Assembly: GCA_031256445.1 (NCBI GenBank)
Contig: JAIRQN010000056.1
Coordinates: 1-64,000, forward strand
From: Treponema sp.
GTDB taxonomy: Bacteria; Spirochaetota; Spirochaetia; Treponematales; Breznakiellaceae
Length of the DNA: 64,000 nt
Direction: 5' to 3'
Part shown: positions 1-7,648 of the stretch, in pieces
How the letters are laid out: every line of letters starts with the position of its first letter
Numbering within the stretch: the stretch's first letter is position 1
Program-made: the position numbers and the translations under genes
Notes under the pieces: generated by a model
What the model was told of the DNA's origin: nothing
What the model saw: only the letters and a program-made list of their open reading frames with translations
Database searches by the model: none

Positions 1-2681
1 GTAAGCAGCACAGGCATAATCGTTAAACTGACAAGAGTTGTCGATAACATGCAAAGCGCGGTAAGGATGCCGAATTCCGCCAGTATCTTGAATTTTGAAA
101 ACGCCAGCACCGCGAACCCTATGCCTACAGACATTGCTGTGGTGCAAATGGCCCTTCCGCACGCGATGAATGTCCGGCGAAGGGGTGAGCTATCATAATT
201 CTTCGAACCTGCAGGATTCACCAAACCTGCTGGATTCGCACTTTGCCCCGCACTTTTATATTCGCGCTTGTAAAATTCCAGAAAATGAATTGCGTCATCA
301 ATGCCGATGCACACGGTAAGGCTCGCTATCAGCGCAGTTCCAAGATTTAATTTTATGCCGAAAAGCCCCATCACCGTAAAGTTGCACAAGACAGCGAGTA
401 TCAGAGGCACAGCGCTGATGATTCCGGCTACAAAAGATTTATTCGCCGCCGAGACAATAATGAAAATCATTAAAACGGAAATTATTATTGATATTATCTG
501 CGAATTTAAAATCAGATCCGTAATGGCGATCTCCTGGGTTACGCCGCCTCCTATCATTGTGCGCACATTCTTTGGAAAATTAGCCGCGATATATTCATTG
601 ATAATGTCAATAACGTCATTGGTGTCGCTGCTTCCCGTTGTACGAAGCTGCATCATCGTTCTGATCGCGGTCGGTTCAAGGGGATCGTTTGAATACCCCG
701 AATCGTCGCTTCCGGCAAGAAGAACCAGATAGTTGGCAATCAGGCGCTGCAAATCTTCTGAGGTTTCTTTCGCATAACGCGCGGGATCCGCCGGTATTTC
801 ATAATAAGAAGCGCCTTCATAATTTGTAAGGCGTTTCAGTTCCCATACCAAATCATTGCCGCTCATATTCGGGGATTTTCCGACGGTTATGTCCAAAAAT
901 TTTAAAAGATCCGCCGCGCTGTATTGAGACCATACGGGGGCTGAAGGATCGCGGGAGTTATCATACCCTGCCGGCTGCGCCGATAAACGCGCCGCGTCAT
1001 CATTAAAACCAAAATTGTTAAAACCGAAATCGCCAAAGCCGCCTGTATCATCAAAACCAAAATTGCCTGTTTTAGCGTCTGCCGCTGATGACGGACGCAG
1101 TCCATCCGGGCTTTGATCGACATTGAACACCTGGTTAATCCGTTTGATTACGTCGGTAAAGCCGACTGCTTTGCCTACCGCCGGAACATTGTTGGTCAGG
1201 TAAACAGAAAGACCGTCAACAGCCTGCAAAACATCAGGGTGAAGAAGTTCTTCCGTGGTGTCAGCCAGAACGACTAGATTCAGATCTTTTGAACCGCCAA
1301 AATATTCTCTGATAAATCGGTCCGAGCGGCTTATATCAGTCTCGTTTTGAAAAAAATCTACTACGGAATTATCAACTATAATTTTTGAAATTCCGTATAT
1401 CGAGATAATTATAATTAATATTGTGGTAATAAGTACGGTTTTTCTTTTATTGGCGATACCCAAAAAAATATTGGCGATAACATTGCTTATCCGGTCGCCC
1501 TGATCATCATTGCGTTCTTCGCCGCCTGACTGACGGATTTTCTTGGGACCGCGCAGCAATAACATTGACGGAATAAAGAAAATGGTCAGTATGAATACCG
1601 CAAGAACTCCGATGCTTGTGTAGTATCCGAACTCGCGCATCGGGACAATCGGAGTAAAACAAAATGAAATAAAACCGGTTATTGTAGTGACAGCCGCCAG
1701 GAACACCGGCTTAATCATTTTTCTCATTAAATCAAAAACTATTAAACGGTGTTCTTCAACAGTCAGAATTTTTTCCCGGACATCCTTAACATAATGGGTG
1801 ATCACATGAATGCCGTAAGCGTGTCCTATCGCAACAAGAATTATCGGCATTATGGTTGTTATTGTCGAAAGTTTTACGCCGAACATGGCGGCTAACCCGA
1901 CAGTCCAGATAACCGAAATGATCGCGGTGGAAAGCGGCAGCACGACAAAAATCAGACGCCTGAACGAGAAAAATAAAAGTCCAAGCACAACAATTACGGC
2001 AAGGGGCAGCAGAAGCGCGTTATCTGAAATAATCGATTCGTTTATTACCGCGTTGATTACAGTTTGTCCCGTGAAATATACCTGCGTCCCGCCTGTACGC
2101 TTGTCATCTTCTGTAAAAATATCTTTCGCTATCTGTCGGATTTTCTTCAGGCTCTGGGCTACCTGCGGCGTGCTCGCGTCTGCGAACATCGCGTCCAGAG
2201 TGATAAGAATCTGAGTGGCGGAAAGATCATCGGAAACAAGGGAACCGCGGAATAAATCCCATGATGCGATACGCTTCTTTAATTCCGCAATCTCTTCATG
2301 TGTGCCGGAAAAATCTTCGGGTACCAAATCCGAAACGATGATGCTGTCGCTGTCGCCTGTAATGTACTGCGTTGACATAATTGAGTTGACGGATTTTACC
2401 AGTTCTACATTCTCAACGGCATTGGAAAATTCCCGGATTTGCTTAAGAAAATCTTTTTCAAAAACCGTTTTAAAAGGACGCTCCAGCCCGACCAGAATTA
2501 TTACCTGCCCGCCGAATGTTGTATCAATATATTCCGATATTACCTTCGCTTCGTTTCCTTCGGGCAGAAAACGGAGGTTGTTGTTATCAAGTTCCACCCG
2601 CGGAAGCTGAATGCCCAGAAATACCGTGATTGCCGTAATAATGCCGACAATCAGGGCAGGCCATTTAAACAATTTTTCCAT
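1..2681 (-). CDS. RND/MMPL-family exporter, 3' end outside window
   Basis: The ORF track misses this gene because it has no stop inside the window. On the minus strand an ATG at 2681 opens a frame without stops to base 1, about 893 residues (N-terminus MEKLFKWPALIVGI). It shows the two-fold layout of RND/MMPL exporters: one N-terminal TM helix, a long periplasmic segment, a TM bundle with AIGHAYGIHVITHY and GFISFCF, a second TM and loop, then a second bundle with CIGIDDAIHFLEFY (the MMPL/hopanoid-exporter-like GxxxDxxxH signature). The second periplasmic loop carries a Gly/Phe/Asn-rich stretch. It starts one base after the rlmB stop with an AGGGAG ribosome site, so the two are probably co-transcribed. 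Such proteins use the proton gradient to move lipids or hydrophobic molecules; the substrate cannot be told. Family call secure, role open. Confidence 0.88.
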   Translation of the reverse strand, partial: MEKLFKWPALIVGIITAITVFLGIQLPRVELDNNNLRFLPEGNEAKVISEYIDTTFGGQVIILVGLERPFKTVFEKDFLKQIREFSNAVENVELVKSVNSIMSTQYITGDSDSIIVSDLVPEDFSGTHEEIAELKKRIASWDLFRGSLVSDDLSATQILITLDAMFADASTPQVAQSLKKIRQIAKDIFTEDDKRTGGTQVYFTGQTVINAVINESIISDNALLLPLAVIVVLGLLFFSFRRLIFVVLPLSTAIISVIWTVGLAAMFGVKLSTITTIMPIILVAIGHAYGIHVITHYVKDVREKILTVEEHRLIVFDLMRKMIKPVFLAAVTTITGFISFCFTPIVPMREFGYYTSIGVLAVFILTIFFIPSMLLLRGPKKIRQSGGEERNDDQGDRISNVIANIFLGIANKRKTVLITTILIIIISIYGISKIIVDNSVVDFFQNETDISRSDRFIREYFGGSKDLNLVVLADTTEELLHPDVLQAVDGLSVYLTNNVPAVGKAVGFTDVIKRINQVFNVDQSPDGLRPSSAADAKTGNFGFDDTGGFGDFGFNNFGFNDDAARLSAQPAGYDNSRDPSAPVWSQYSAADLLKFLDITVGKSPNMSGNDLVWELKRLTNYEGASYYEIPADPARYAKETSEDLQRLIANYLVLLAGSDDSGYSNDPLEPTAIRTMMQLRTTGSSDTNDVIDIINEYIAANFPKNVRTMIGGGVTQEIAITDLILNSQIISIIISVLMIFIIVSAANKSFVAGIISAVPLILAVLCNFTVMGLFGIKLNLGTALIASLTVCIGIDDAIHFLEFYKREYKSAGQSANPAGLVNPAGSKNYDSSPLRRTFIACGRAICTTAMSVGIGFAVLAFSKFKILAEFGILTALCMLSTTLVSLTIMPVLL

Positions 2682-2682
2682 A

Positions 2683-3420
2683 TTATTTCTCCCTCTGCCG
2701 CCTGATTTCGTATAACAGAATCCCGGCGACTACAGACACATTAAGCGAATCAATTCTGCCTGACGATGGTATCCCCACCATGCCGTCACAGCGCTCGCGC
2801 AAAAGCCGCGAAATGCCGCTTCCTTCGCTGCCAAGGACAAGCGCCGTTCTGCCGCATAAATCTTTTTTACAGACAGCTTCTCCCTCCATGTCGGCGCCGT
2901 AAATCCAGAAGTCCGCTTCTTTCAAATCTTCCATCGCGCGCGCCAGGTTTGGAGTTTCCGCCTGCGCTACCCATGATACGGCGCCTGCCGATGTCTGCGA
3001 TATGACAGCGGCGTGTTTCGCGCTGCGGCGGCTGCGGCTGACAACCAAATCAACCCCGAACTGATCGCAGCAGCGCAGAATTGCGCCGTAATTGTGCGGG
3101 TCTGTAATCTCGTCAAGGATAAGAACAATCGCGTCACGGCGATCTTCAAGACCGGCGATAAAATTTTCAAGGGTTATATCCACGCCGCCGTCTTCGTTGA
3201 AATTTTCCGGAATTTCCAGGGCAATGCCGCGGTTACCGGGCGCAAGTCCGTCCAGCTCGAATGTTCCCGTGCGTTCCAGCCTGATTCTGCTGTTGACGGC
3301 AAGAGTGACAATTTCTTTCGCGCGCGGACCGGCTTTTGCGACAAGAAGCGGACCGCAGGATTGTCCCGATTTTATCCTCTCTTCAACCGCATGAAACCCT
3401 GTTAAATATGTCATGTTCAT
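2683..3420 (-). CDS. rlmB: 23S rRNA 2'-O-ribose methyltransferase RlmB (SpoU family)
   Basis: A 245-aa SpoU/TrmH-fold methyltransferase. The N-terminus has the RlmB substrate-binding start (YLTGFHAVEERI). The C-terminal knotted domain has all three SPOUT motifs: LDEITDPHNYGAILRCC (motif 1), LVLGSEGSGISRLLRERCD (motif 2) and IPSSGRIDSLNVSVVAGILL (motif 3). The enzyme methylates the ribose of a conserved G in 23S rRNA domain V using SAM. Length matches RlmB. The start overlaps the upstream DUF2156 stop by 4 bp (ATGA), which indicates translational coupling. TrmH-type tRNA enzymes are the alternative, but the N-terminal domain favours RlmB. Confidence 0.92.
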   Translation of the reverse strand: MNMTYLTGFHAVEERIKSGQSCGPLLVAKAGPRAKEIVTLAVNSRIRLERTGTFELDGLAPGNRGIALEIPENFNEDGGVDITLENFIAGLEDRRDAIVLILDEITDPHNYGAILRCCDQFGVDLVVSRSRRSAKHAAVISQTSAGAVSWVAQAETPNLARAMEDLKEADFWIYGADMEGEAVCKKDLCGRTALVLGSEGSGISRLLRERCDGMVGIPSSGRIDSLNVSVVAGILLYEIRRQREK

Positions 3421-4346
3421 TTTCCTTGAAGTTTTGCTATGTATTTTTGCACAAAACCGCAGGGACGATAAGTCATCTTTGCCTGACGCATGCCTTCATT
3501 CCCCAGATCCTGTTCGCGGTTTATCAGCGTAAAAAAACCGGGGAGAGAAGCGGCAAACGCCTGGTTTACATACTGATAAATGCCCCTGTATTCATCAACC
3601 GCTTTTTCAAAATGAGTGACGAACATCCTCCCCCTCGCGATGCTTTCGCCAAGGCAGAAAGCGGCGGGTTTTCCGTCTATAAAAAAAACAGAGCCTTTTA
3701 ACGCGAGAGTGTCGAATAACTCCAGCGCTTCCCTTGACGCTTTGTAGTCGCCTTCGTCTCCGTTCCTTTTAATCGAGTCCTGCCGCCAATGGTCCAAAAC
3801 CTCAATTGCCGCGGGAATTAACGCGGCGTTCATTGTTTTTTGTTCATGATTCGGATAAGCGCTTAAAAAATTGTTCACATGGTTTTTCTTTTTGTGGAAT
3901 TTTTTACCGGCAAGTTCCGCCAGATCGGCGCGGTTATAAAGGTAATCGAAGTTGTTTCTGTCTTCTTCAATAACAACGCCTCTTTGTTCAATATTTTCCC
4001 TTACGGGATTTAATACCGACTCTGTAATATTTTTCCAGTAATCGTGAGCTGCAAACAGCGCCTCAAGGGTTTCCCATTCGGGAGCTGCGCATGGCGTCAT
4101 AAAAAAAGTTTTGCCTTGCGCTTCGCCGGCTGCGGGCTGCGTTCCGGAAATAATAAAGCTGCTTTCCTGCGAACCATTGTTCCGGGAGTTACGCGAAATA
4201 CGGTATTTGTACCTGTTCCTGAAAAGATAAAGTCCTGAAAAAGTAAATTCTGAAACGCCGTCGTATGTAAGGGACAGGCGCGGATGCAATAATTCCTTAT
4301 GTTCCAGACCCAGAAGCGTAAATTCGGGATAACACGGGATGCTCAT
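3417..4346 (-). CDS. DUF2156 (LPG-synthase C-terminal-like) protein
   Basis: A 309-aa soluble protein with the DUF2156/phosphatidylglycerol-lysyltransferase C-terminal (GNAT-like) pattern: EDRNNFDYLYNRADLAEL, then KKFHKKKNHVNNFL and a C-terminal half with SVFFIDGKPAAFCLGE, FVTHFEKA and a closing INREQDLGNEGMRQAKMTY block. These blocks are typical of stand-alone DUF2156 proteins in spirochaetes and Firmicutes. Membrane-embedded MprF-type homologues transfer amino acids from tRNA to lipids, but this protein lacks the membrane flippase half, so its acceptor is unknown. It starts 2 bp after the AI-2E permease stop and overlaps rlmB. No clear Shine-Dalgarno precedes its ATG, consistent with coupled translation. 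Confidence 0.85.
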   Translation of the reverse strand: MSIPCYPEFTLLGLEHKELLHPRLSLTYDGVSEFTFSGLYLFRNRYKYRISRNSRNNGSQESSFIISGTQPAAGEAQGKTFFMTPCAAPEWETLEALFAAHDYWKNITESVLNPVRENIEQRGVVIEEDRNNFDYLYNRADLAELAGKKFHKKKNHVNNFLSAYPNHEQKTMNAALIPAAIEVLDHWRQDSIKRNGDEGDYKASREALELFDTLALKGSVFFIDGKPAAFCLGESIARGRMFVTHFEKAVDEYRGIYQYVNQAFAASLPGFFTLINREQDLGNEGMRQAKMTYRPCGFVQKYIAKLQGK

Positions 4347-4348
4347 AA

Positions 4349-5446
4349 TTATGTTTTGGCTTTTTCTTGTTCCGCTTTTTCAGCCCTGACCGATTTTTTC
4401 GATCCTATTAAGATGGAAATTGGTTCCATGACCGGAATGTTCTCGCATACTATTTTTATAATAACTGTCATTGGAACAGACAGAACCATTCCCGCGAATC
4501 CCCAAAGAAAACCCCAGATTATCAGCGAAAGGATTATCATTAGCGGAGAAAGCCCAACCCTGTCGCCTATTATTTTTGGATCCAGAAAACTCCCCAGAAT
4601 TAAATTTACTGCAAGAACAACAACAATAACCAGAATTACCGGACCCGGATTCGGCCAAAATTGAATTAACGCGAAAAGGGAAACCGCGGCTCCTGTTACA
4701 ATACTGCCAAGGTTGGGTATAAAATTCATTAGAAACTGAACAGCGCCCCAGACTATTGCAAATTCCAGCCCGATAAAATGAAAAGCCAGGGCAAAAATAA
4801 CTCCGTTTGCAAGCGATATAAAGAATTTCGCTGTTAAGTACCTTGTAACCTGAGCCATGATATAATGACCCATTTTGTTGATACGAACCGAACGCTTTTC
4901 AAAGATCAATTCTAGTTTTTCCTTAAAGTAACTTGCTTCAAGAAGGATAAAAACGACATAAATTACAACAAGGACGGCGCTCGATGCAAATTTTATAAAG
5001 AAATTGGATGAAGAAAGGGTAAAGTCGCGTACCAGATTGCGGATTACCTGCTGCCCCCAGAGATTCTGTAAAAAACTCAGCTCTGAATCGTTAGGAAGTT
5101 CCAGTAAATTGGCTGTCCAGGTGTAAATTTCGGTAAAACGGTTTTCATATTTGGGATATTGGGCGAGTATCATCTTTCCTGAGGTGAAAAGCACTATCCC
5201 AAAGGTATATAAACCGGCGCAAATTATAATAACCACCAAAAAAATCGATAAATACCGCGGGCAATGGATTTTATCAAGTCCTTTTACCAGCGGATACATG
5301 ATGACAGCCAATAAAATACCAATTATTATAGGTAAAACCACCGATGACGCGATTTTCAGCACCGCTCCTGCCATAATACAACAGATAAAAACAATCAGGC
5401 TGAAAATAGCGCGGCCTGAATTAAAGGAATTATGTGTCTTTTCCAT
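4349..5446 (-). CDS. AI-2E family (PerM-type) transporter
   Basis: A polytopic membrane protein of about 365 aa with the AI-2E/PerM arrangement: three N-terminal helices, a long extracytoplasmic loop, then a helix cluster containing FIPNLGSIVTGA and the family signature FLDPKIIGDRVGLSPLMIILSLIIWG. Family members are exporters or ion/H+ antiporters; only some handle autoinducer-2. I use ATG 5446 (MEKTHNSF) instead of the TTG at 5482 used in the ORF track. Neither has a strong ribosome site, but the extra 12 residues look non-conserved. First gene of the minus-strand set AI-2E, DUF2156, rlmB, RND. Confidence 0.88.
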   Translation of the reverse strand: MEKTHNSFNSGRAIFSLIVFICCIMAGAVLKIASSVVLPIIIGILLAVIMYPLVKGLDKIHCPRYLSIFLVVIIICAGLYTFGIVLFTSGKMILAQYPKYENRFTEIYTWTANLLELPNDSELSFLQNLWGQQVIRNLVRDFTLSSSNFFIKFASSAVLVVIYVVFILLEASYFKEKLELIFEKRSVRINKMGHYIMAQVTRYLTAKFFISLANGVIFALAFHFIGLEFAIVWGAVQFLMNFIPNLGSIVTGAAVSLFALIQFWPNPGPVILVIVVVLAVNLILGSFLDPKIIGDRVGLSPLMIILSLIIWGFLWGFAGMVLSVPMTVIIKIVCENIPVMEPISILIGSKKSVRAEKAEQEKAKT

Positions 5447-5528
5447 GCCGAAAAGTATGACATAAAACGATAAAATGGGCAACAGTTATAAAACATTGGA
5501 ATTATCTTACATAAATTCGCGAAAGTAC

Positions 5529-5712
5529 TTGACCTTTGGGAAGAAAGTGATTAACTTTAATAGTAGACTGATGATACGGTTTAGATGAATAGAACGTTAG
5601 TTTTCCTTCTAATTCAATCATCTACACTTTCAGGCATCTCTTGTTTCATAGCTGACGTACCTCAGCAACCTCCCGGGTTTCCTCACCTCCTTTTCCCGGG
5701 GGGTTTTTTTAT
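5529..5712 (+). ncRNA. putative small structured RNA with anti-SD loop
   Basis: This stretch has no convincing ORF but three consecutive hairpins on the plus strand. Hairpin 1 is TAGATGA/TCATCTA (5582-5588 with 5618-5624) enclosing TAGAA/TTCTA. Hairpin 2 is GCTGA/TCAGC (5651-5666). Hairpin 3 is a GC-rich terminator (5669-5703) followed by seven Ts. A possible -35 box TTGACC lies at 5529; the -10 is not clear (TAACTT at 17-bp spacing), so the 5' end is uncertain and may lie near 5565. The terminator loop contains TCACCTCCTTTT, which reproduces the 3' end of 16S rRNA. I do not recognise a known RNA family (6S, tmRNA, SRP and RNase P do not fit). Confidence 0.45.
5669..5712 (+). terminator. rho-independent terminator with 17-nt C/U-rich loop
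   Basis: CCTCCCGGG at 5669-5677 pairs with CCCGGGGGG at 5695-5703 (one G-T wobble) and is followed directly by TTTTTTT. This orientation ends transcription on the plus strand, although no plus-strand protein gene lies upstream. That is the main argument for a small RNA here. Confidence 0.7.
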
Positions 5713-5720
5713 TTTTGATG

Positions 5721-5747
5721 AAAAGAGCGTTTTTTAGACGCCCTTTT
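5721..5747 (-). terminator. probable terminator of the minus-strand surface cluster
   Basis: AAAAGAGCG (5721-5729) pairs with CGCCCTTTT (5739-5747) with one mismatch. On the minus strand the stem ends in CTCTTTT, just past the last gene of the 5.8-12.5 kb cluster. The stem is short, so the call is moderate. Confidence 0.4.
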
Positions 5748-5766
5748 CCCATTGATTAAGACTTAC

Positions 5767-5952
5767 TCATTGCGGACCTGCGTGTGATTGAGGGTGTTGC
5801 TCTGTTGAAACCATACAATCATTTTTAAGTGCAGCTTTCACTTCTGTCTTAATGCTGTTTGTTTTATCAATTAGCATTTTTAGGTAAATGCTTCTTTGAA
5901 GACTTAAAGACAGTTGCTCTTTTGATAAAACCGCTTCTCTGCATATAATCAT
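5767..5952 (-). CDS. possible overlapping small ORF, 61 aa
   Basis: An ORF of 61 codons (MIICREAVLSKEQL...) starts inside the 3' end of the zincin gene in another frame and runs 100 bp past its stop. What makes it worth listing is the start: AGGAGG within AAAGGAGGA sits six bases before the ATG, the best ribosome site possible, inside a coding region where it is not needed. The peptide is polar, with no TM helix or signal peptide and a HPQSHAGPQ tail. I recognise no family. It may be a coupled small gene, a product of frame decay at the zincin C-terminus, or chance. Confidence 0.35.
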   Translation of the reverse strand: MIICREAVLSKEQLSLSLQRSIYLKMLIDKTNSIKTEVKAALKNDCMVSTEQHPQSHAGPQ

Positions 5953-7630
5953 AATTTTCCTCCTTTGCCGGTATCCGGCTTAATATTGTTGTATCAATAA
6001 TGCCAATATCTACTGATTTCTCAATAATAAAATTCCTTATTGAGTATTGATACCTTTCTTCGTTACCTTTTGTAATATAATTTATAATTGATAGCTCAAG
6101 CGAATCCGCTCCTTGATTTAAAACATTTTGGTATTCTGCCCAGCCGTCTTTGGAGTATTTCTGTAAATAATTGATCACATTAGTCCAAAAAAAACTTAAT
6201 AGATGAAGCTCTTCCACAGAGCGGGCGTTTCTGCTTTGTTGATACATTTCATAGAGTTCGTTTTCAATGCCGTAATAATCAAGTGTTATTATTCCTGTAT
6301 CATATTCTGCGTTTTGGATAACTTCCAGTATCATATCCATAATATTTTTATATGTAGCTTGAAAGAAGCTGTATATCTGATCTTTCTCTTCTGCGAGTTG
6401 ATTAAATTTTATTGTTCCATCATCTTTTATAAAAGAGATAGCTAAACCTACAAGAACATTACTCATCAAAACCATATAAGGATTTTCATCATCCGAATCG
6501 AAGAAATTGTCAGACATATAATTATACACATGCCTGGTTGCGCGTTTTTTGTCTGTCCTGGAAATGTCAAGTACCCATGCGAAAAAACCCTTGCTTCCAT
6601 CTTCCTGGTCAACTGCCCAATCTGCCAAAGCTTCGTGGATTACGTGCAAAACTCCTCCGCCTTCTATAAAGTTGAAATGTAATGCGTGATGTATCGGCTG
6701 TATTTTCCTGTAAGAAATTTGATGCCCTCGTTCATGGGCGATGGTCGAATTTTGCATCATATCCTGAATGAATTCACCCTTAATGCCTTTTACCTGGTTA
6801 GTGGTAAAAGCGTTGTGAAGATGTAATGTTTTTCTTTTTATTCCCTCACATAATGCTGTGTTTGGAAATAATGATAAATCATTATTATCTTGATTTTCAT
6901 AAAAATTTTGCCATTTATTTTGAAAAATAGTTTTATAACTTTCAATTCGAATTATTGAGGAATTTTTATATACTTCAGCCACGATCCCACTAATAAAATG
7001 ATGAGTTCTGACAAATTCCTTTTGTATTAAATATACTTCTTCATTTTGTTCTATTTTAATTTTCTCCAGTTTACACAGAATGAACCTTGAGCCACAAGGA
7101 TAACTGTATGAGTTATAAAAGTAGAAATCTGCGTTTAATAATTCCAGTAAATCATTAATATAAGTGAAATCAGTTTGTGGATATTTCATACCTAAGATAT
7201 TTAAGTTATAATTTTGTAAATATGCCATATATTGTTCGCTTGACATACCTCCGAATTTTTTATGACATTCATCTAACTTCCTTTCCAGTCTCGTAATATC
7301 AAAGAGAGTAACTCCGCGATCGTTAGGTATGTTCAGAATACTGCGGGCTAAACAGATACTTAAAGTTAATTCATCGTATGGCTCAAAATTATTGGTCGAT
7401 TTTGTAAAATTATACATAATCAAAGCTAATTCTGTTAAATTCCTTTTTAACCATTCTAGGTTAAATTCATTAATGTTTTCTTTTGTCATTTCATAAACAA
7501 CGTCTTTACTTAAGAATTTATCTTTATTCATTAAAGCTCTTTTAACAGGTAAATTATATTTTTCTGAAAAATGTTTGTGCATTTCCTGCAACTCATCATC
7601 TTTTAATTTTGAATATACCGGTATTTTCAT
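5867..7630 (-). CDS. HExxH metallopeptidase-like protein, copy 1
   Basis: A 587-aa protein without a signal peptide. Around residue 299 it has HERGHQ (the HExxH zinc motif), and about 30 residues later HEALADWAVDQ, which fits the ExxxD third-ligand helix of gluzincins. It is a clear paralogue of the next gene: both share FVRT/YVRT...RIE/RME...NKW..FY, then PNTAL/PNSAL..EG.K, then the zinc motif, an ExxAD helix, and SNVLVGLAISFI/SNVLVGMAISFI. I do not recognise a named peptidase family. RBS AAGGAGGAG precedes the ATG, 18 bp after the neighbour's stop. Probably an active zinc peptidase or a structural derivative; substrate unknown. The gene is AT-rich. Confidence 0.7.
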   Translation of the reverse strand: MKIPVYSKLKDDELQEMHKHFSEKYNLPVKRALMNKDKFLSKDVVYEMTKENINEFNLEWLKRNLTELALIMYNFTKSTNNFEPYDELTLSICLARSILNIPNDRGVTLFDITRLERKLDECHKKFGGMSSEQYMAYLQNYNLNILGMKYPQTDFTYINDLLELLNADFYFYNSYSYPCGSRFILCKLEKIKIEQNEEVYLIQKEFVRTHHFISGIVAEVYKNSSIIRIESYKTIFQNKWQNFYENQDNNDLSLFPNTALCEGIKRKTLHLHNAFTTNQVKGIKGEFIQDMMQNSTIAHERGHQISYRKIQPIHHALHFNFIEGGGVLHVIHEALADWAVDQEDGSKGFFAWVLDISRTDKKRATRHVYNYMSDNFFDSDDENPYMVLMSNVLVGLAISFIKDDGTIKFNQLAEEKDQIYSFFQATYKNIMDMILEVIQNAEYDTGIITLDYYGIENELYEMYQQSRNARSVEELHLLSFFWTNVINYLQKYSKDGWAEYQNVLNQGADSLELSIINYITKGNEERYQYSIRNFIIEKSVDIGIIDTTILSRIPAKEENYDYMQRSGFIKRATVFKSSKKHLPKNAN

Positions 7631-7648
7631 TTAAACTCCTCCTTAGTT

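Noticed and set aside
301-2705. Plus-strand ORFs 301-732, 1852-2214, 2064-2255, 2215-2610, 2439-2705
   Set aside because: They are antisense shadows of the RND/MMPL gene, whose minus-strand frame has clear family motifs over the whole interval.
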